Source: Erythrobacter sp. SDW2
GTDB lineage: Bacteria; Pseudomonadota; Alphaproteobacteria; Sphingomonadales; Sphingomonadaceae
Direction: 5' to 3'
Length of the DNA: 64,000 nt
Assembly (NCBI RefSeq): GCF_021431965.1
Contig: NZ_CP090370.1
Location: 620,001-684,000 of the forward strand
Under the pieces are notes generated by a model. The model searched no databases, was not told the DNA's origin, and saw only the letters and a program-made list of their open reading frames with translations. Positions 36,946 to 47,321 of this stretch are shown piece after piece (the stretch's first letter is position 1; each line of letters opens with the position of its first letter). A program made the position numbers and the translations under genes.

Positions 36946-37718
36946 AGCAGCGCCGCCAGCCCGCTGCGATAATCGGGATACTTCGGTTCCCACCCCAGCA
37001 CCCGTTTCGCCTTGCCGTTCGCCACCCGGCGGTTCTCGGCATAGAAGCCGCGTGCCATGAGGGAGAGGTTGGCTTCTGCCATGCTCTGCAGCGGCGGCGG
37101 GGCCGTTCGCAGAAGGCGGCATGCCTCCTCGATCACGCTGTTCTGGCTGCACGGCAGGTCGTCGGCGAGGTTGTAGGCCCCCGGCGGTGCATCCAGTCCC
37201 GCCAGTACGCCGCTGACGATATCGTCGACATGGACCCGGCTGAAGACCTGGCCCGGAATATCGATCCTGTGCGCCTTGCCTTCACGAACCCGGTCGAGCG
37301 CGCTGCGCCCCGGGCCGTAAATCCCCGGCAAGCGGAACACGCGTGCACCACGCTCCAGCCAGAGCGCGTCGCAGTCCGCCCGCGCCGAGCGGCGACCGCC
37401 GCCCGTCGGTGCGCTCTCGTCCACCCAGGCACCCTGCGCATCGCCATAGACGCCGGTGGAGGAGAGATAGCCCAGCCAGCCGTGCTTCAGAGCATCGCCA
37501 TAGGTCTCCAGCACCGGATCGGCCCCGCTTTCGCGTCCGGGCGGGACCGAGGACAGGACATGGCTCGAGATTTGGAGCCCCTCCCGCACCGCGTCCTCCT
37601 CATCGAACCGCACTGTGCCGTCGCGGCCGGTCGAGACCACGCGCCACCCCTCGCGCTCCAGCGCGGCGGCGATCCGTTTGGCCGTGTAGCCCAGCCCGAA
37701 GATGAACATTTGTTTCAT
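36942..37718 (-). CDS. SDR-family epimerase-like protein (YeeZ-like)
   Basis: An extended short-chain dehydrogenase-fold protein of 258 residues. MKQMFIFGLGYTAKRIAAAL carries an NAD(P)-binding GxGYTxxxxA motif. YLSSTGVYGD and IDIPGQVFSRVHVDDIV are present in the order of the extended SDRs, but the YxxxK pair appears replaced (DCDALWLERGARVFRLPGIYGPG), as in YeeZ-type members. The product and substrate are unknown. It converges on the DMT gene, and its start is divergent from pepN. Confidence 0.82.
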   Translation of the reverse strand: MKQMFIFGLGYTAKRIAAALEREGWRVVSTGRDGTVRFDEEDAVREGLQISSHVLSSVPPGRESGADPVLETYGDALKHGWLGYLSSTGVYGDAQGAWVDESAPTGGGRRSARADCDALWLERGARVFRLPGIYGPGRSALDRVREGKAHRIDIPGQVFSRVHVDDIVSGVLAGLDAPPGAYNLADDLPCSQNSVIEEACRLLRTAPPPLQSMAEANLSLMARGFYAENRRVANGKAKRVLGWEPKYPDYRSGLAALL

Positions 37719-37781
37719 GCTAGCGTTCTAGCCCCTACATGCCCCTTCGAAAGCCCGAAAAGAAAGAGTAGGTTCGCCCCC

Positions 37782-40412
37782 ATGGACGTTGCACGCAATC
37801 CGGAAATGGCAGACGCTGCCCCCACGCCGCACGAACCGCCGGTTATCCGGCGCGAGGATTATCGGCCTTTCCCCTGGCTGGTACCGGAGATTGCACTCGA
37901 TTTCGACTTGGGGCTCGAGGCCACCCGCGTGGTCGCGAAGCTGACCGTGGCCCGCAATGCCAAGGCCGATGCCTTGCCCACGATCCGCCTCAATGGCGAT
38001 GGGCTCGCGCCGCTTTCGGTCAAGGTCGATGGCGAACCGGTCAGCGACTGGTCAATGAATGGTGACGACCTGATGCTGCCGCTGCCGGGCGAAGCGCACA
38101 CCATCGAGATCGCGACCCAGATCGATCCTGCCGCCAATACCCAGCTGATGGGCCTCTATGCCTCGAACGGGATGCTCTGCACCCAGTGCGAATCGGAAGG
38201 GTTTCGGCGGATCACCTTCTTCCCCGACCGGCCCGATGTGCTCTCGACTTACACCGTGCGGATGCGCGGGCCCAAGGCGCAATTCCCGATCCTGCTGTGC
38301 AACGGCAACAAGATGGCCGAGGGCGAGGATGGGGCGGACCATTGGGCCGAATGGCACGATCCCTGGCCCAAGCCGAGCTACCTCTTTGCGCTGGTGGCAG
38401 GTGATCTCGTCGCCAACAGTTCCAGCTTTACGACCATGTCCGGCCGCAAGGTCGAACTCAACGTCTGGGTGCGCGAGGCCGATTTGCCGCGCACCGACCA
38501 TGCGATGGAATCGCTCAAGAAGAGCATGAAGTGGGACGAGGAGGTCTTCGGCCGCGAATACGATCTCGACCTGTTCAACATCGTTGCGGTGAGCGACTTC
38601 AACATGGGGGCGATGGAGAACAAGGGGCTCAATGTCTTCAACACCAAATATGTGCTGGCCGACCCCGACACCGCCACCGATGCCGATTTCGACGCCATCG
38701 AAGGCGTGATCGCGCACGAGTACTTCCACAACTGGTCGGGCAACCGCGTCACCTGCCGCGACTGGTTCCAGCTGTCGCTGAAGGAAGGCTTCACCGTGCT
38801 GCGCGACCAGCTGTTCAGCCAGGACATGCAGGGAGAGGCGGTCAAGCGGATCGAGGATGTGCGGGTGCTGCGCAGCGCCCAGTTTCCCGAGGATTCGGGC
38901 CCGCTGGCCCATCCGATCCGGCCCGACAGCTACCGCGAGATCAGCAATTTCTATACCGCCACGGTCTACAACAAGGGTGCTGAAGTCATCCGCATGATGC
39001 GGGTGATGGCGGGGCCGCAGGCTTTCCGCCAGGGCACCGACCTCTACTTCGACCGCCACGATGGCGAAGCCGCCACCTGCGAGGATTTCGTCAAGGCGAT
39101 GGAAGACGGGGCCGGTCTCGACCTCGCGCAGTTCCGGCTATGGTACTCACAGGCCGGCACGCCCAAGGTCGATGTCGCGCTGACGCATGAAGGCAGCACC
39201 GCAACGCTCACGCTCCGGCAGACTGTGCCGCCGACCCCGGGCCAGACGGCCAAGCTGCCGATGCCGATCCCGCTGAAGATCGCGCTGTTCGACCGCGATA
39301 GCGGCACGCATTCGGGCGAGCAGCTTCTCATTCTCGACAGCACCGAGAAGGTGCTGGCGTTCGAGGGTTTCACAGCCCCGCCGGTCCTTTCGATCAACCG
39401 CGGCTTCACCGCTCCGGTCGCCATCGAGCGGCAGGTCCCGCGCGAGGACCTCGTCTTCCTCGCCGCACGCGACGATGACAGCTTTGCCCGCTACGAAGCG
39501 ATGCAGGAACTGGTCGTCGGCCATCTCGTCGCGGTGCTAGGGGATGGCCTGTCGCAGGCCGAACAGGCTGCCGGGCAGGACGCCATTGCCGGGGCTTTCG
39601 GTGCGATCCTGACCGACGCTGAGCTGGACGATTCGATGCGCGGCGAGCTGATGATGCTACCCAGCCAGACCTATCTGATGGAACAGATGCTGGTCGCCGA
39701 TCCGGGCCGCATCCATGAGGAACGCGAGGCGCTGAAGGCCTGGCTGGGTACCCGTTTCAAGGCCGAACTCGAAGCGCTGCATGACCGCGTCTCGGCGGTT
39801 CCCTACAGCCTCGAAGGTGCGGCGCGCGGCGCGCGCAAGGTCAAGACGCAGGCGCTGGTCTATCTGGCGGCGGGTGACCCTGCCGCCACCGCCAAGCGCG
39901 CCTGGGCGCAGTTCGAGGCGGCGGACAACATGACCGACCGCCAGGGCGCGCTGATGGTGCTGTGCGGGCTCGAAGGGATCGAGCGGACCAACGCGCTGAT
40001 CGCCTTCTACAACCGCTATCAGGGCAATGAGCTGGTGATCGACAAGTGGTTCACCCTGCAGGCGCTTTCGCTCCATCCCCATGCGCTCGAACATGTGAAG
40101 GCGCTGGCAAAGCATCCGGACTTCACCTTGCGCAACCCCAACCGCGTGCGGTCGCTCTACATGGCCTTCGCCGGCAATCCCGGCGCGTTCCATGCGGCTG
40201 GCGGCGAGGGCTACCGGATGCTGGCGGACCTGATCCTCGCGCTCGATCCGATCAACCCGCAGACGGCGGCGCGCTTTGTCCCGCCGCTGGGACGCTGGCG
40301 GCGGATCGAGCCGGGCCGTGCGGCGCTGATGCGGGCCGAGCTGGAGCGGATTGCCAGCAAAAAGAACCTGTCGCGCGATACATTCGAGCAGGTCAGTCGC
40401 AGTCTTGACTGA
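37782..40412 (+). CDS. pepN: Aminopeptidase N
   Basis: M1-family zinc aminopeptidase that trims peptides in the cytosol. 876 residues from ATG 37782. The GAMEN motif is near 276-280 (MGAMENKGLN); the zinc ligands are H312 and H316 with catalytic E313 (HEYFHNW) and distal E335, each 15 higher than in E. coli PepN. The C-terminal alpha-helical domain is intact. Upstream in-frame codons overlap the antisense SDR gene. The stop overlaps the pgeF start. Confidence 0.96.
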   Translation: MDVARNPEMADAAPTPHEPPVIRREDYRPFPWLVPEIALDFDLGLEATRVVAKLTVARNAKADALPTIRLNGDGLAPLSVKVDGEPVSDWSMNGDDLMLPLPGEAHTIEIATQIDPAANTQLMGLYASNGMLCTQCESEGFRRITFFPDRPDVLSTYTVRMRGPKAQFPILLCNGNKMAEGEDGADHWAEWHDPWPKPSYLFALVAGDLVANSSSFTTMSGRKVELNVWVREADLPRTDHAMESLKKSMKWDEEVFGREYDLDLFNIVAVSDFNMGAMENKGLNVFNTKYVLADPDTATDADFDAIEGVIAHEYFHNWSGNRVTCRDWFQLSLKEGFTVLRDQLFSQDMQGEAVKRIEDVRVLRSAQFPEDSGPLAHPIRPDSYREISNFYTATVYNKGAEVIRMMRVMAGPQAFRQGTDLYFDRHDGEAATCEDFVKAMEDGAGLDLAQFRLWYSQAGTPKVDVALTHEGSTATLTLRQTVPPTPGQTAKLPMPIPLKIALFDRDSGTHSGEQLLILDSTEKVLAFEGFTAPPVLSINRGFTAPVAIERQVPREDLVFLAARDDDSFARYEAMQELVVGHLVAVLGDGLSQAEQAAGQDAIAGAFGAILTDAELDDSMRGELMMLPSQTYLMEQMLVADPGRIHEEREALKAWLGTRFKAELEALHDRVSAVPYSLEGAARGARKVKTQALVYLAAGDPAATAKRAWAQFEAADNMTDRQGALMVLCGLEGIERTNALIAFYNRYQGNELVIDKWFTLQALSLHPHALEHVKALAKHPDFTLRNPNRVRSLYMAFAGNPGAFHAAGGEGYRMLADLILALDPINPQTAARFVPPLGRWRRIEPGRAALMRAELERIASKKNLSRDTFEQVSRSLD

Positions 40413-41163
40413 CACGCTCGACATAACCCGGTCGGCCTTGCTCGGCGGGCTGCCGCATGGCTTCCTTGGCCGGGCTGGCGGGGTCAGCACCGGCGAGGTG
40501 GCAGGTCTGCAGATGGGTTTCGGGGCAGAGGATGCTCCCGAGCATGTGGCCGACAACCGCCGCCGCGCAGTCGCGGCCATACTGCCCGGCGCGGCGCTAG
40601 TGATGCCTTATCAGGTGCATTCGCCCGACGCGGTGGTGGTCGACGTGCCGTGGAGCCACGAGGACCGCCCCCGCGCCGATGCGGTGGTGACCGACCGGCC
40701 GGGGCTATTGCTCGGCGTGGTGACGGCCGATTGCGCCCCTGTCCTGCTGGCGGATCACGAGGCCGGGGTGGTCGCTGCCGCGCACGCTGGCTGGCGCGGG
40801 GCGCAGGGCGGGGTGATCGAGGCGACACTTGAAGCGATGGAGCAGCAAGGAGCACAGGCGGGGCGAATTGTCGCGGCGATCGGGCCGTGCATTGCGCAGG
40901 CCAGCTATGAAGTCGATGCCCCGTTCCGGGCCCATTTCACCCCCGATGACGAATGCCATTTTGCCGCTGGCCGCGAGGGGCACTGGCAGTTCGACCTGGA
41001 AGGCTATGTCGCGGCGCGGCTGCGCACCTGCGGCGTGGCCGCGGTCGATCCGCTCGCGCTTGATACCTACACGTTGGAAGATCGCTACTATTCCTTCCGC
41101 CGGGCAACCCATCGCTGCGAAGCGAATTACGGGCGGCAGGCCTCGCTGATCGGGCTGGCCTGA
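40405..41163 (+). CDS. pgeF: PgeF/YfiH-family peptidoglycan editing factor
   Basis: A multicopper-oxidase-like (laccase/LACC1-type) protein of 252 residues. The catalytic His-Cys-His set sits in MPYQVHSPD, VTADCAPVLLAD and AAAHAGWRGAQGG; GPCIAQASYEV follows. Relatives act in peptidoglycan-precursor editing and, in vitro, on nucleosides. No ATG or GTG fits; TTG 40405 is the most likely start because it gives TDTLDITRS and overlaps the pepN stop. An ATG at 40351 in the same frame lies inside pepN. Confidence 0.9.
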   Translation: MTDTLDITRSALLGGLPHGFLGRAGGVSTGEVAGLQMGFGAEDAPEHVADNRRRAVAAILPGAALVMPYQVHSPDAVVVDVPWSHEDRPRADAVVTDRPGLLLGVVTADCAPVLLADHEAGVVAAAHAGWRGAQGGVIEATLEAMEQQGAQAGRIVAAIGPCIAQASYEVDAPFRAHFTPDDECHFAAGREGHWQFDLEGYVAARLRTCGVAAVDPLALDTYTLEDRYYSFRRATHRCEANYGRQASLIGLA

Positions 41164-41379
41164 CCGCTGTCACGCAAGTTGCATGAATCTGCACAAGACC
41201 TGCCCAAAAGGCCATTGGCAGATGCGGCCAATCGGGCTAGGAGCGCGCCCAAACAGGCGCAGGCCCCATTGACGGGGGAATGCGAAGGGGCCGTTTCCCT
41301 GACGCATTCGCACCGGTTCCTGGATGATTTTCTGAACTTTGCCGCGCCGGATGGCGTGGTGATTGGCAAGGCAGGACTG

Positions 41380-41958
41380 ATGGCTGACAATTCGGGCGCC
41401 GCTGCGGCGGATGTCGTAACCGACCAGAACGAAGGCGGCGTCGACCGCCGTGACTTCATCAATATCGCTGCGATCAGCGCTGCCGGCATCGGCGGGCTCG
41501 CGGTGGTCTATCCTTTGGTCAGCCAGATGGCGCCTTCGGCCGACGTGCTGGCGGAAAGCTCGACCGAGCTTGACGTGTCGGCGATCCAGCCGGGCCAGGC
41601 GATCAAGGCGGTGTTCCGCAAGCAGCCATTGTTCGTGCGCCGCTTGACCGCGGAAGAGATTCAGGCTGCCAATGCCACCCCGCTGGGCGAACTGCGCGAC
41701 GCACAGACCCTGGCTGAGCGGACCAAGGAAGGGCACAACGACCTGCTCGTCACCATGGGCGTCTGCACCCACCTCGGCTGCGTGCCGTTGGGTGCCGCCG
41801 AAGGCGAGAACAAGGGCGAGTTCGGCGGCTATTTCTGCCCCTGCCATGGTTCGCACTACGACACCGCCGGCCGCATCCGCAAAGGCCCGGCACCGACCAA
41901 TCTGGAAGTGCCGGAATACGCATTCTCGCCTGACGGCGCCAAGATCACCGTCGGCTAA
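41380..41958 (+). CDS. petA: Ubiquinol-cytochrome c reductase, Rieske subunit
   Basis: Iron-sulfur subunit of the bc1 complex, passing electrons from ubiquinol to cytochrome c1. From ATG 41380 there are 192 residues: a twin-arginine-like RRDF (23-26) before the single membrane helix (about 27-46), then the 2Fe-2S ligands C129/H131 (CTHLGC) and C153/H156 (CPCHGS) with disulfide partners C134 and C155. The longer frame to 41179 adds residues unlike any Rieske protein. GCAGGA precedes the ATG. First gene of petABC. Confidence 0.96.
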   Translation: MADNSGAAAADVVTDQNEGGVDRRDFINIAAISAAGIGGLAVVYPLVSQMAPSADVLAESSTELDVSAIQPGQAIKAVFRKQPLFVRRLTAEEIQAANATPLGELRDAQTLAERTKEGHNDLLVTMGVCTHLGCVPLGAAEGENKGEFGGYFCPCHGSHYDTAGRIRKGPAPTNLEVPEYAFSPDGAKITVG

Positions 41959-41978
41959 GAAGGACGAAAGACAGAGCC

Positions 41979-43271
41979 ATGAGCTTTCCCTGGGCCAAGC
42001 AATATACCCCCACCAACCCGCTGATGCAGTGGATGGACGAAAAGCTGCCGTTGCCGCGGCTCGTCTACAACGCTGTCGGTGCGGGCTACCCGGTGCCGCG
42101 CAACCTCAGTTATTTCTGGAACTTCGGCGTCCTCGCCGGTTTCTGCCTCGTGCTGCAGATCATCACCGGCGTCGTTTTGGCGATGCATTATGCGGCTGAT
42201 GCGACGGTTGCTTTCGGCAAGGTCGAGCACATTATGCGCGACGTCAACTGGGGCTGGATGCTGCGCTACATGCACGCCAACGGTGCCAGCTTCTTCTTCA
42301 TGGTGCTCTACATCCATATTTTCCGCGGCTTCTTCTACAGCTCGTACAAGGCTCCGCGCGAAATGATCTGGTTGCTCGGCGTGGTGATCTTCCTGCTGAC
42401 CATGGCGACCGCCTTCATGGGCTATGTGCTGCCGTGGGGCCAGATGAGCTTCTGGGGTGCCAAGGTCATCACCGGACTCTTTGGCGCGATCCCGCTCGTC
42501 GGCGAGCCGCTGCAGGTCTGGTTGCTTGGTGGCTTCGCGCCTGACGATGCGGCGCTCAACCGCTTCTTCTCGCTGCACTTCCTGCTGCCCTTCGTGATTG
42601 CAGGGGTTGTCATCCTGCACATCTGGGCGCTGCACCTGACGGGTTCGTCGAACCCGACTGGCGTCGAAGTGAAGAGTGAAAGCGACACCATCCCCTTCCA
42701 CCCGTACTATACGGCGAAGGACGGCTTCGGGCTGGGCGTATTCCTGATCCTGTTCGCGGCCTTCGTGTTCTTCATGCCGAACGTGCTCGGCCACCCGGAC
42801 AACTACATCGAGGCGAACCCGCTTTCGACCCCGGCACACATCGTCCCCGAATGGTATTTCTACCCGTTCTACGCGATCCTGCGCGCCTTCACCTTCGACT
42901 TCATCCTCCCGGCCAAGCTGTGGGGCGTGCTGGCAATGTTTGCCGCGATCCTGGTGTGGTTCCTGCTCCCGTGGCTTGACCGCTCGCCGGTTCGTTCGGG
43001 CCACTACCGCCCGCTGTTCCGGAAGTTCTTCTGGTTCGGCCTGATCCCCTGCATGATCGTCCTGTTCATCTGTGGTGGTGCGCCGGCAGCAGAACCCTTT
43101 GTGATGATCAGCCAGATCGCCACGGCCTACTACTTCCTGCACTTCTTCGTGATCATCCCGCTGATCTCGTCGTTCGAGCAGCCCGAACCGCTACCCTATT
43201 CGATCACCGAAGCGGTGCTCGGATCGGACAACGATGCCGTTCTGGGCGAGAACAAAGCGCCTGCGGCCTGA
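41979..43271 (+). CDS. petB: Ubiquinol-cytochrome c reductase, cytochrome b
   Basis: The 430-residue cytochrome b with two haems and the quinone sites. It has eight hydrophobic helices; the first His-containing helices include [16 protein letters not shown], and [20 protein letters not shown] follows. [19 protein letters not shown] is the ef-loop and [15 protein letters not shown] carries the PEWY Qo motif. It is full-length, without the split seen in plant-type b6f. It begins 20 bases after petA. Confidence 0.97.
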   Translation: MSFPWAKQYTPTNPLMQWMDEKLPLPRLVYNAVGAGYPVPRNLSYFWNFGVLAGFCLVLQIITGVVLAMHYAADATVAFGKVEHIMRDVNWGWMLRYMHANGASFFFMVLYIHIFRGFFYSSYKAPREMIWLLGVVIFLLTMATAFMGYVLPWGQMSFWGAKVITGLFGAIPLVGEPLQVWLLGGFAPDDAALNRFFSLHFLLPFVIAGVVILHIWALHLTGSSNPTGVEVKSESDTIPFHPYYTAKDGFGLGVFLILFAAFVFFMPNVLGHPDNYIEANPLSTPAHIVPEWYFYPFYAILRAFTFDFILPAKLWGVLAMFAAILVWFLLPWLDRSPVRSGHYRPLFRKFFWFGLIPCMIVLFICGGAPAAEPFVMISQIATAYYFLHFFVIIPLISSFEQPEPLPYSITEAVLGSDNDAVLGENKAPAA

Positions 43272-43293
43272 AGCGAATAGGATAGACAAGACC

Positions 43294-44148
43294 ATGATCC
43301 GCCTCTTTTCCATCGCCGCCGGCCTCGTTTTCACGATCGTCGTGCTTACCGCATTCGGTTTCGGTGCCTACACCGCCGCGACCGAACCGGTGGTCAAGGA
43401 CGCCGCGCACGAGTTCTACCAGAAGCCCAAGGCCCCGGCCGGCGGCTTCTCCTTCGACGGCCCGCTCGGCAAGTGGGACCAAGCTCAACTGCAGCGCGGC
43501 CTCAAGGTTTACAGCGAAGTCTGCGCCGCTTGCCATAGCCTCAAGTATGTGGCGTTCCGCAGCCTGACCCAGCTTGGCTACACCGAAGGCCAGGTGAAGG
43601 CTTTCGCCGCATCGAAGCAGGTTCCCGGAATCGACCCGGTGACCGGCGAGGCGACCACCCGTCCGGGCCTGCCGACCGATCACTTCCCGTCCCCCTATCC
43701 CAACGAAGTTGCGGCGCGTGCGGCGAACAACAACGCCATCCCGCCGGACCTTTCGCTGATGACCAAGGCGCGTCCTGACGGCACCAATTACGTCTATTCG
43801 CTGCTGGTCGGTTACGGCGAGGCGCCGGCCGAGCTGAAGAAGGAGTTCCCGGAATTCGAAACGCCGCCGGGGCTGAACTACAACAAGTACTTTCCCAACC
43901 TCAACATCGCCATGGCGGCTCCGCTTGCGATCGACGACCAGGTGACTTACGACGATGGCACCAAGGCGACCGTCGACCAGATGGCGCAGGACGTTGCTGC
44001 TTTCCTGACCTGGACCGCCGAACCCTCGCTGGTGAAGCGCAAGCAGACCGGCTGGGCCGTCCTCGGCTTCCTGCTGTTCGCCACCATCCTGGCCTATCTG
44101 TCGAAGCAGCAGATCTGGGCCGCAGTGAAGCCCAAGAAGGCCAAGTAA
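43294..44148 (+). CDS. petC: Cytochrome c1
   Basis: The haem-c subunit of bc1, passing electrons to soluble cytochrome c. From ATG 43294 there are 284 residues: N-terminal hydrophobic export segment (about 3-29), the haem site C77-A-A-C80-H81, the axial Met region (NIAMAAPL), and a C-terminal membrane anchor (VLGFLLFATILAYLSKQQ) with a lysine-rich end. The in-frame ATG 43234 lies in the petB end. A terminator follows the gene. Confidence 0.96.
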   Translation: MIRLFSIAAGLVFTIVVLTAFGFGAYTAATEPVVKDAAHEFYQKPKAPAGGFSFDGPLGKWDQAQLQRGLKVYSEVCAACHSLKYVAFRSLTQLGYTEGQVKAFAASKQVPGIDPVTGEATTRPGLPTDHFPSPYPNEVAARAANNNAIPPDLSLMTKARPDGTNYVYSLLVGYGEAPAELKKEFPEFETPPGLNYNKYFPNLNIAMAAPLAIDDQVTYDDGTKATVDQMAQDVAAFLTWTAEPSLVKRKQTGWAVLGFLLFATILAYLSKQQIWAAVKPKKAK

Positions 44149-44177
44149 GCCCTCCTGCGGTTCACACCCTGACACCG

Positions 44178-44218
44178 AAGCGCTCCTCCATCACTCGATG
44201 CGAGGGGCGCTTTGCTTT
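44178..44218 (+). terminator. Terminator of petABC
   Basis: AAGCGCTCCTC (44178-44188) pairs with GAGGGGCGCTT (44202-44212), one mismatch, followed by TTGCTTTCC. It lies 30 bases after petC and just before apt, and it ends the bc1 operon. Confidence 0.7.
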
Positions 44219-44232
44219 CCAGTGGAGCGAAA

Positions 44233-44769
44233 ATGACCCCTGACGCGCTCAAAACCCTGATCCGGACCGTGCCGGACTTTCCCGCGCCCGGTATCCAGTT
44301 CCGCGACATCACTACCCTGCTCAGTCATGGCGAAGGCCTCGCCGCGACCGTGATGCACCTCGCCGGCGCCGCCCACCTGGCAGGCGCGGAGGCGATTGCG
44401 GGGATGGAGGCGCGCGGCTTCATCTTTGGAACCGGTGTGGCGGTGGAGTTGGGGATCGGCTTCATTCCCGTGCGCAAGCCGGGCAAGCTGCCGGTCGTCA
44501 CCATCGGGGTCGACTATGCCCTCGAGTACGGGACCGACCGGCTGGAAGTCGACCCGACCGCGATCAGCGCGGGCCAGCGGGTCGTGATTGTCGATGACCT
44601 GATCGCCACCGGTGGCACCGCACTGGCGGCAGCAAGACTGTTGCGACAGGCGGGGGCCGTGGTGGAGCAGGCCCTGTTCGTGATCGACTTGCCCGAACTC
44701 GGCGGGGCCGACCGTCTGCGCGAGGCCGGAGTCACGGTGGATGCACTGATGGCCTTCGACGGCCACTGA
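44233..44769 (+). CDS. apt: Adenine phosphoribosyltransferase
   Basis: Salvages adenine with PRPP to AMP. The 178 residues have VPDFPAPGIQFRDITTLL at the start, AGMEARGFIFG, and the PRPP loop VVIVDDLIATGGTALAA. ATG 44233 has GGAGCG at good spacing; the longer frame from 44212 lies in the terminator. It appears to be transcribed separately from the bc1 operon. Confidence 0.96.
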   Translation: MTPDALKTLIRTVPDFPAPGIQFRDITTLLSHGEGLAATVMHLAGAAHLAGAEAIAGMEARGFIFGTGVAVELGIGFIPVRKPGKLPVVTIGVDYALEYGTDRLEVDPTAISAGQRVVIVDDLIATGGTALAAARLLRQAGAVVEQALFVIDLPELGGADRLREAGVTVDALMAFDGH

Positions 44770-44853
44770 TCACCGGACCCACCCGAACCGGGAAAGATTC
44801 GGCTGCTCGCTCATTGGTCTGGTAACACGCCAAGGGGGGCCTAGACTGGCATC

Positions 44854-46725
44854 ATGGAATCGCAGGCAACCGTAATCGCCGCCATCGGCGTACTGGGCAT
44901 CGGCGCGCAATGGATTGCGTGGCGTACCGGCTGGCCGGCGATCGTGCTGATGCTGCTGGCGGGTTTCCTCGCCGGACCGGTGCTCGGCGTCCTCGATCCC
45001 GAGGCAACCTTCGGCGACTTGATGGAGCCGATGATCAGCATCGGCGTTGCCCTGATCCTGTTCGAAGGCGGCCTGAGTCTTGACCTGCGTGAGCTGCGCC
45101 ACTCGGGCAGCGCGGTGTGGCGGCTCGCCACGATCGGCGTGTTCGTCGGGTGGTTCCTGGGAGCCATGGCCGGGTACTATGTCGCCGGCCTCGTCTGGCC
45201 CGTCGCGGTGCTGTTCGGCGGCATTCTCATCGTAACCGGGCCGACGGTCGTTATTCCGATGCTGCGCCAGGCGACAATCCAGCCCCGTCCTGCATCGATC
45301 CTCAAGTGGGAAGGTATCGTCAACGATCCCACCGGCGCGCTGTGTGCGGTTATCGCCTATGAGTACTTTCGCAAACTGGCAGAAAGCCCCGGCGCCTCGC
45401 TGTTCGAGGTCGTCCCGCCGCTCATCATCGCCGCCGCATTGTCTGGCGCGATCGGCTATGCTGCTGCGCGGGCCATTGCCTGGCTGTTCCCGCGCGGTGC
45501 CATTCCCGAATACCTAAAGGTACCTGTGCTGTTTATCGCGGTCATCGGCGTTTTCGTGCTGTGCAACAGCATCGAGCACGAGGCCGGACTGGTAGCGGTT
45601 ACGGTGATGGGCATCGCCTTGGCCAACATGAACGTCTCGAGCCTGCGCAGTGTCCATCCGTTCAAGGAAAACATCGCCGTCCTGCTGGTCTCGGGCATCT
45701 TCATCCTGCTCGCCGCTTCGCTCCAGCGCGAGGAACTGGCCTATCTCCAGTCGAGCTGGCGCCCGCTCGCCTTTATCCTCACACTCCTGTTCCTTGTCCG
45801 CCCACTGACCGTGCTCATCAGCCTGCTCGGCAGCCCGATCCCGTGGAACGAGCGGCTGTTCGTGGCCTGGATCGCCCCGCGCGGCATTGTGCTGGTGGCC
45901 ATCTCGGGCTTGTTTGCCCTGCGTCTGGGTGACCTCAACATCGAAGGCGGGCAACTGCTGATCGGGCTGAGCTTCGCCGTAGTGGTGGCGACGGTCATTG
46001 CGCACGGCTTCACCGTCAACCTTGCTGCGCGCCTGCTGAATATCAAGGGCACCACGCGCCCCGGGCTGATGATTGTCGGCAGCACGCCATGGACGATTGC
46101 GTTGGCCAAGCAGATGCAGACGCTCAAGACACCGGTAATGGTGGCGGACCCCAGCTGGCAACGGCTCGCCCCGGCCCGGCGCGAAGGCATTCCCTACTAT
46201 CACGGCGAAATTCTCAACGAAGCGACCGAGCACAATCTCGATCTGACGCCCTACAGGGTGATGGTCGCGGCAACCGATAACGAGGCTTACAACGCGCTCG
46301 TCTGCAACGAATTCGCGCACGAGATCGGCCGGGACAGCGTCTACCAGCTGGGCCAAGCGGAGGACGACGACCACCGCAAACTACCCGAAAGCCTCCGCGG
46401 TCGTGCGTTGTTCGAATCCGGTTTCGGCGTCACCGACGTCAACGAGCGACAACAGCAGGGCTGGGTCTTCCGCAGGACCCGGTTGACCGAAGAATATGAT
46501 TTCGATGACGCTGTCGCCGATCTGCCGGAGGATGCCCATCTCCTCTTGCTGTTGCGGGAGGCGAGCGGCGTGATGCGGTTCTTCACCCACGCCGCCCGGC
46601 CGGAGCCGAGGGCGGGCGATATCGTCCTGTCGTTCGTACCGCCGCAGGCCCGCACCACGGATGAGGTCGCCAGCCGCCGACAGGGCAAGACCGGCGGGCG
46701 CGGCAAGGGCGCGGTGCCGGCATGA
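44854..46725 (+). CDS. CPA1-type cation/proton antiporter with nucleotide-binding C-terminus
   Basis: A 623-residue antiporter (Na+ or K+/H+). The first about 395 residues hold about 12 hydrophobic helices with ILFEGGLSLDL, a GGILIVTGPTVVIPMLRQ block and ILKWEGIVNDPTGALCAV, where the N-D pair is the ion site. The cytosolic part (about 400-560) looks like an RCK/TrkA_N nucleotide-binding domain (GLMIVGSTPWTIALAKQM). The last about 60 residues are a second C-terminal domain. Start ATG 44854. Substrate ions are not decidable from sequence. The ompA-like lipoprotein gene follows. Confidence 0.89.
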   Translation: MESQATVIAAIGVLGIGAQWIAWRTGWPAIVLMLLAGFLAGPVLGVLDPEATFGDLMEPMISIGVALILFEGGLSLDLRELRHSGSAVWRLATIGVFVGWFLGAMAGYYVAGLVWPVAVLFGGILIVTGPTVVIPMLRQATIQPRPASILKWEGIVNDPTGALCAVIAYEYFRKLAESPGASLFEVVPPLIIAAALSGAIGYAAARAIAWLFPRGAIPEYLKVPVLFIAVIGVFVLCNSIEHEAGLVAVTVMGIALANMNVSSLRSVHPFKENIAVLLVSGIFILLAASLQREELAYLQSSWRPLAFILTLLFLVRPLTVLISLLGSPIPWNERLFVAWIAPRGIVLVAISGLFALRLGDLNIEGGQLLIGLSFAVVVATVIAHGFTVNLAARLLNIKGTTRPGLMIVGSTPWTIALAKQMQTLKTPVMVADPSWQRLAPARREGIPYYHGEILNEATEHNLDLTPYRVMVAATDNEAYNALVCNEFAHEIGRDSVYQLGQAEDDDHRKLPESLRGRALFESGFGVTDVNERQQQGWVFRRTRLTEEYDFDDAVADLPEDAHLLLLLREASGVMRFFTHAARPEPRAGDIVLSFVPPQARTTDEVASRRQGKTGGRGKGAVPA

Positions 46726-46745
46726 CAGTTTCAGGAGACCATTCC

Positions 46746-47321
46746 ATGTTTCGCACTTCCGCCGTCCTGTTTTTCGCGCTCCTGCTCGCCGGGTGTGGCA
46801 GCGGGGACAGCGCGCCGACGCCGCAGCCAACCACCAGCCCTGCAGTGGAGCCAACCGGCGAAGCGGTCTCGATCCTGCGGCCCGACGTCGAGGTGCCGGG
46901 TATGGTGCCGCTCGAACCGGCCCGGCTGGTAGTGAGATTCGCCGAAGGCGCCGAACTCGACGAGACCGCGAAAGAAGAACTCGCAAAGCTGGTTGAGACG
47001 CGCGCGATGAAGGAAGGCGGGCCCATCACCATCGGCGGGCACAGCGACGCGGGCGGCAATGACGCGGTCAACCAGCGTATCTCGCAGGAACGCGCCGACG
47101 CGGTAAAAGCGTGGCTGGTCGCGCAGGGTATCGACGCAGCCCGGATCAGGACCATCGCCTTCGGGGAGCAGAACCCGATTGCTCCCAATGCATTACCCGA
47201 TGGTGAACCGGACGAAGTCGGCCGTGCAGCCAACCGCCGTGCCGAGGTGCTGGTGGATGTTCCCGAAGGTTCGCAGAAGCCAGCATCTCAGGAGCCTTCC
47301 CCAAGAGATTCCTCAAGCTGA
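46746..47321 (+). CDS. OmpA-like lipoprotein
   Basis: A 191-residue outer-membrane lipoprotein. The signal peptide ends LLLAGC (Cys at about 17), then a P/T-rich linker and the OmpA domain (about 68-180): GGHSDAGGNDAVNQRIS and AANRRAEVLVDV, with the peptidoglycan-binding D and R. AGGAGACC precedes ATG 46746; the in-frame ATG 46722, which overlaps the antiporter stop, has no ribosome site and would spoil the signal. A second OmpA protein is at 20680-21375. Confidence 0.88.
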   Translation: MFRTSAVLFFALLLAGCGSGDSAPTPQPTTSPAVEPTGEAVSILRPDVEVPGMVPLEPARLVVRFAEGAELDETAKEELAKLVETRAMKEGGPITIGGHSDAGGNDAVNQRISQERADAVKAWLVAQGIDAARIRTIAFGEQNPIAPNALPDGEPDEVGRAANRRAEVLVDVPEGSQKPASQEPSPRDSSS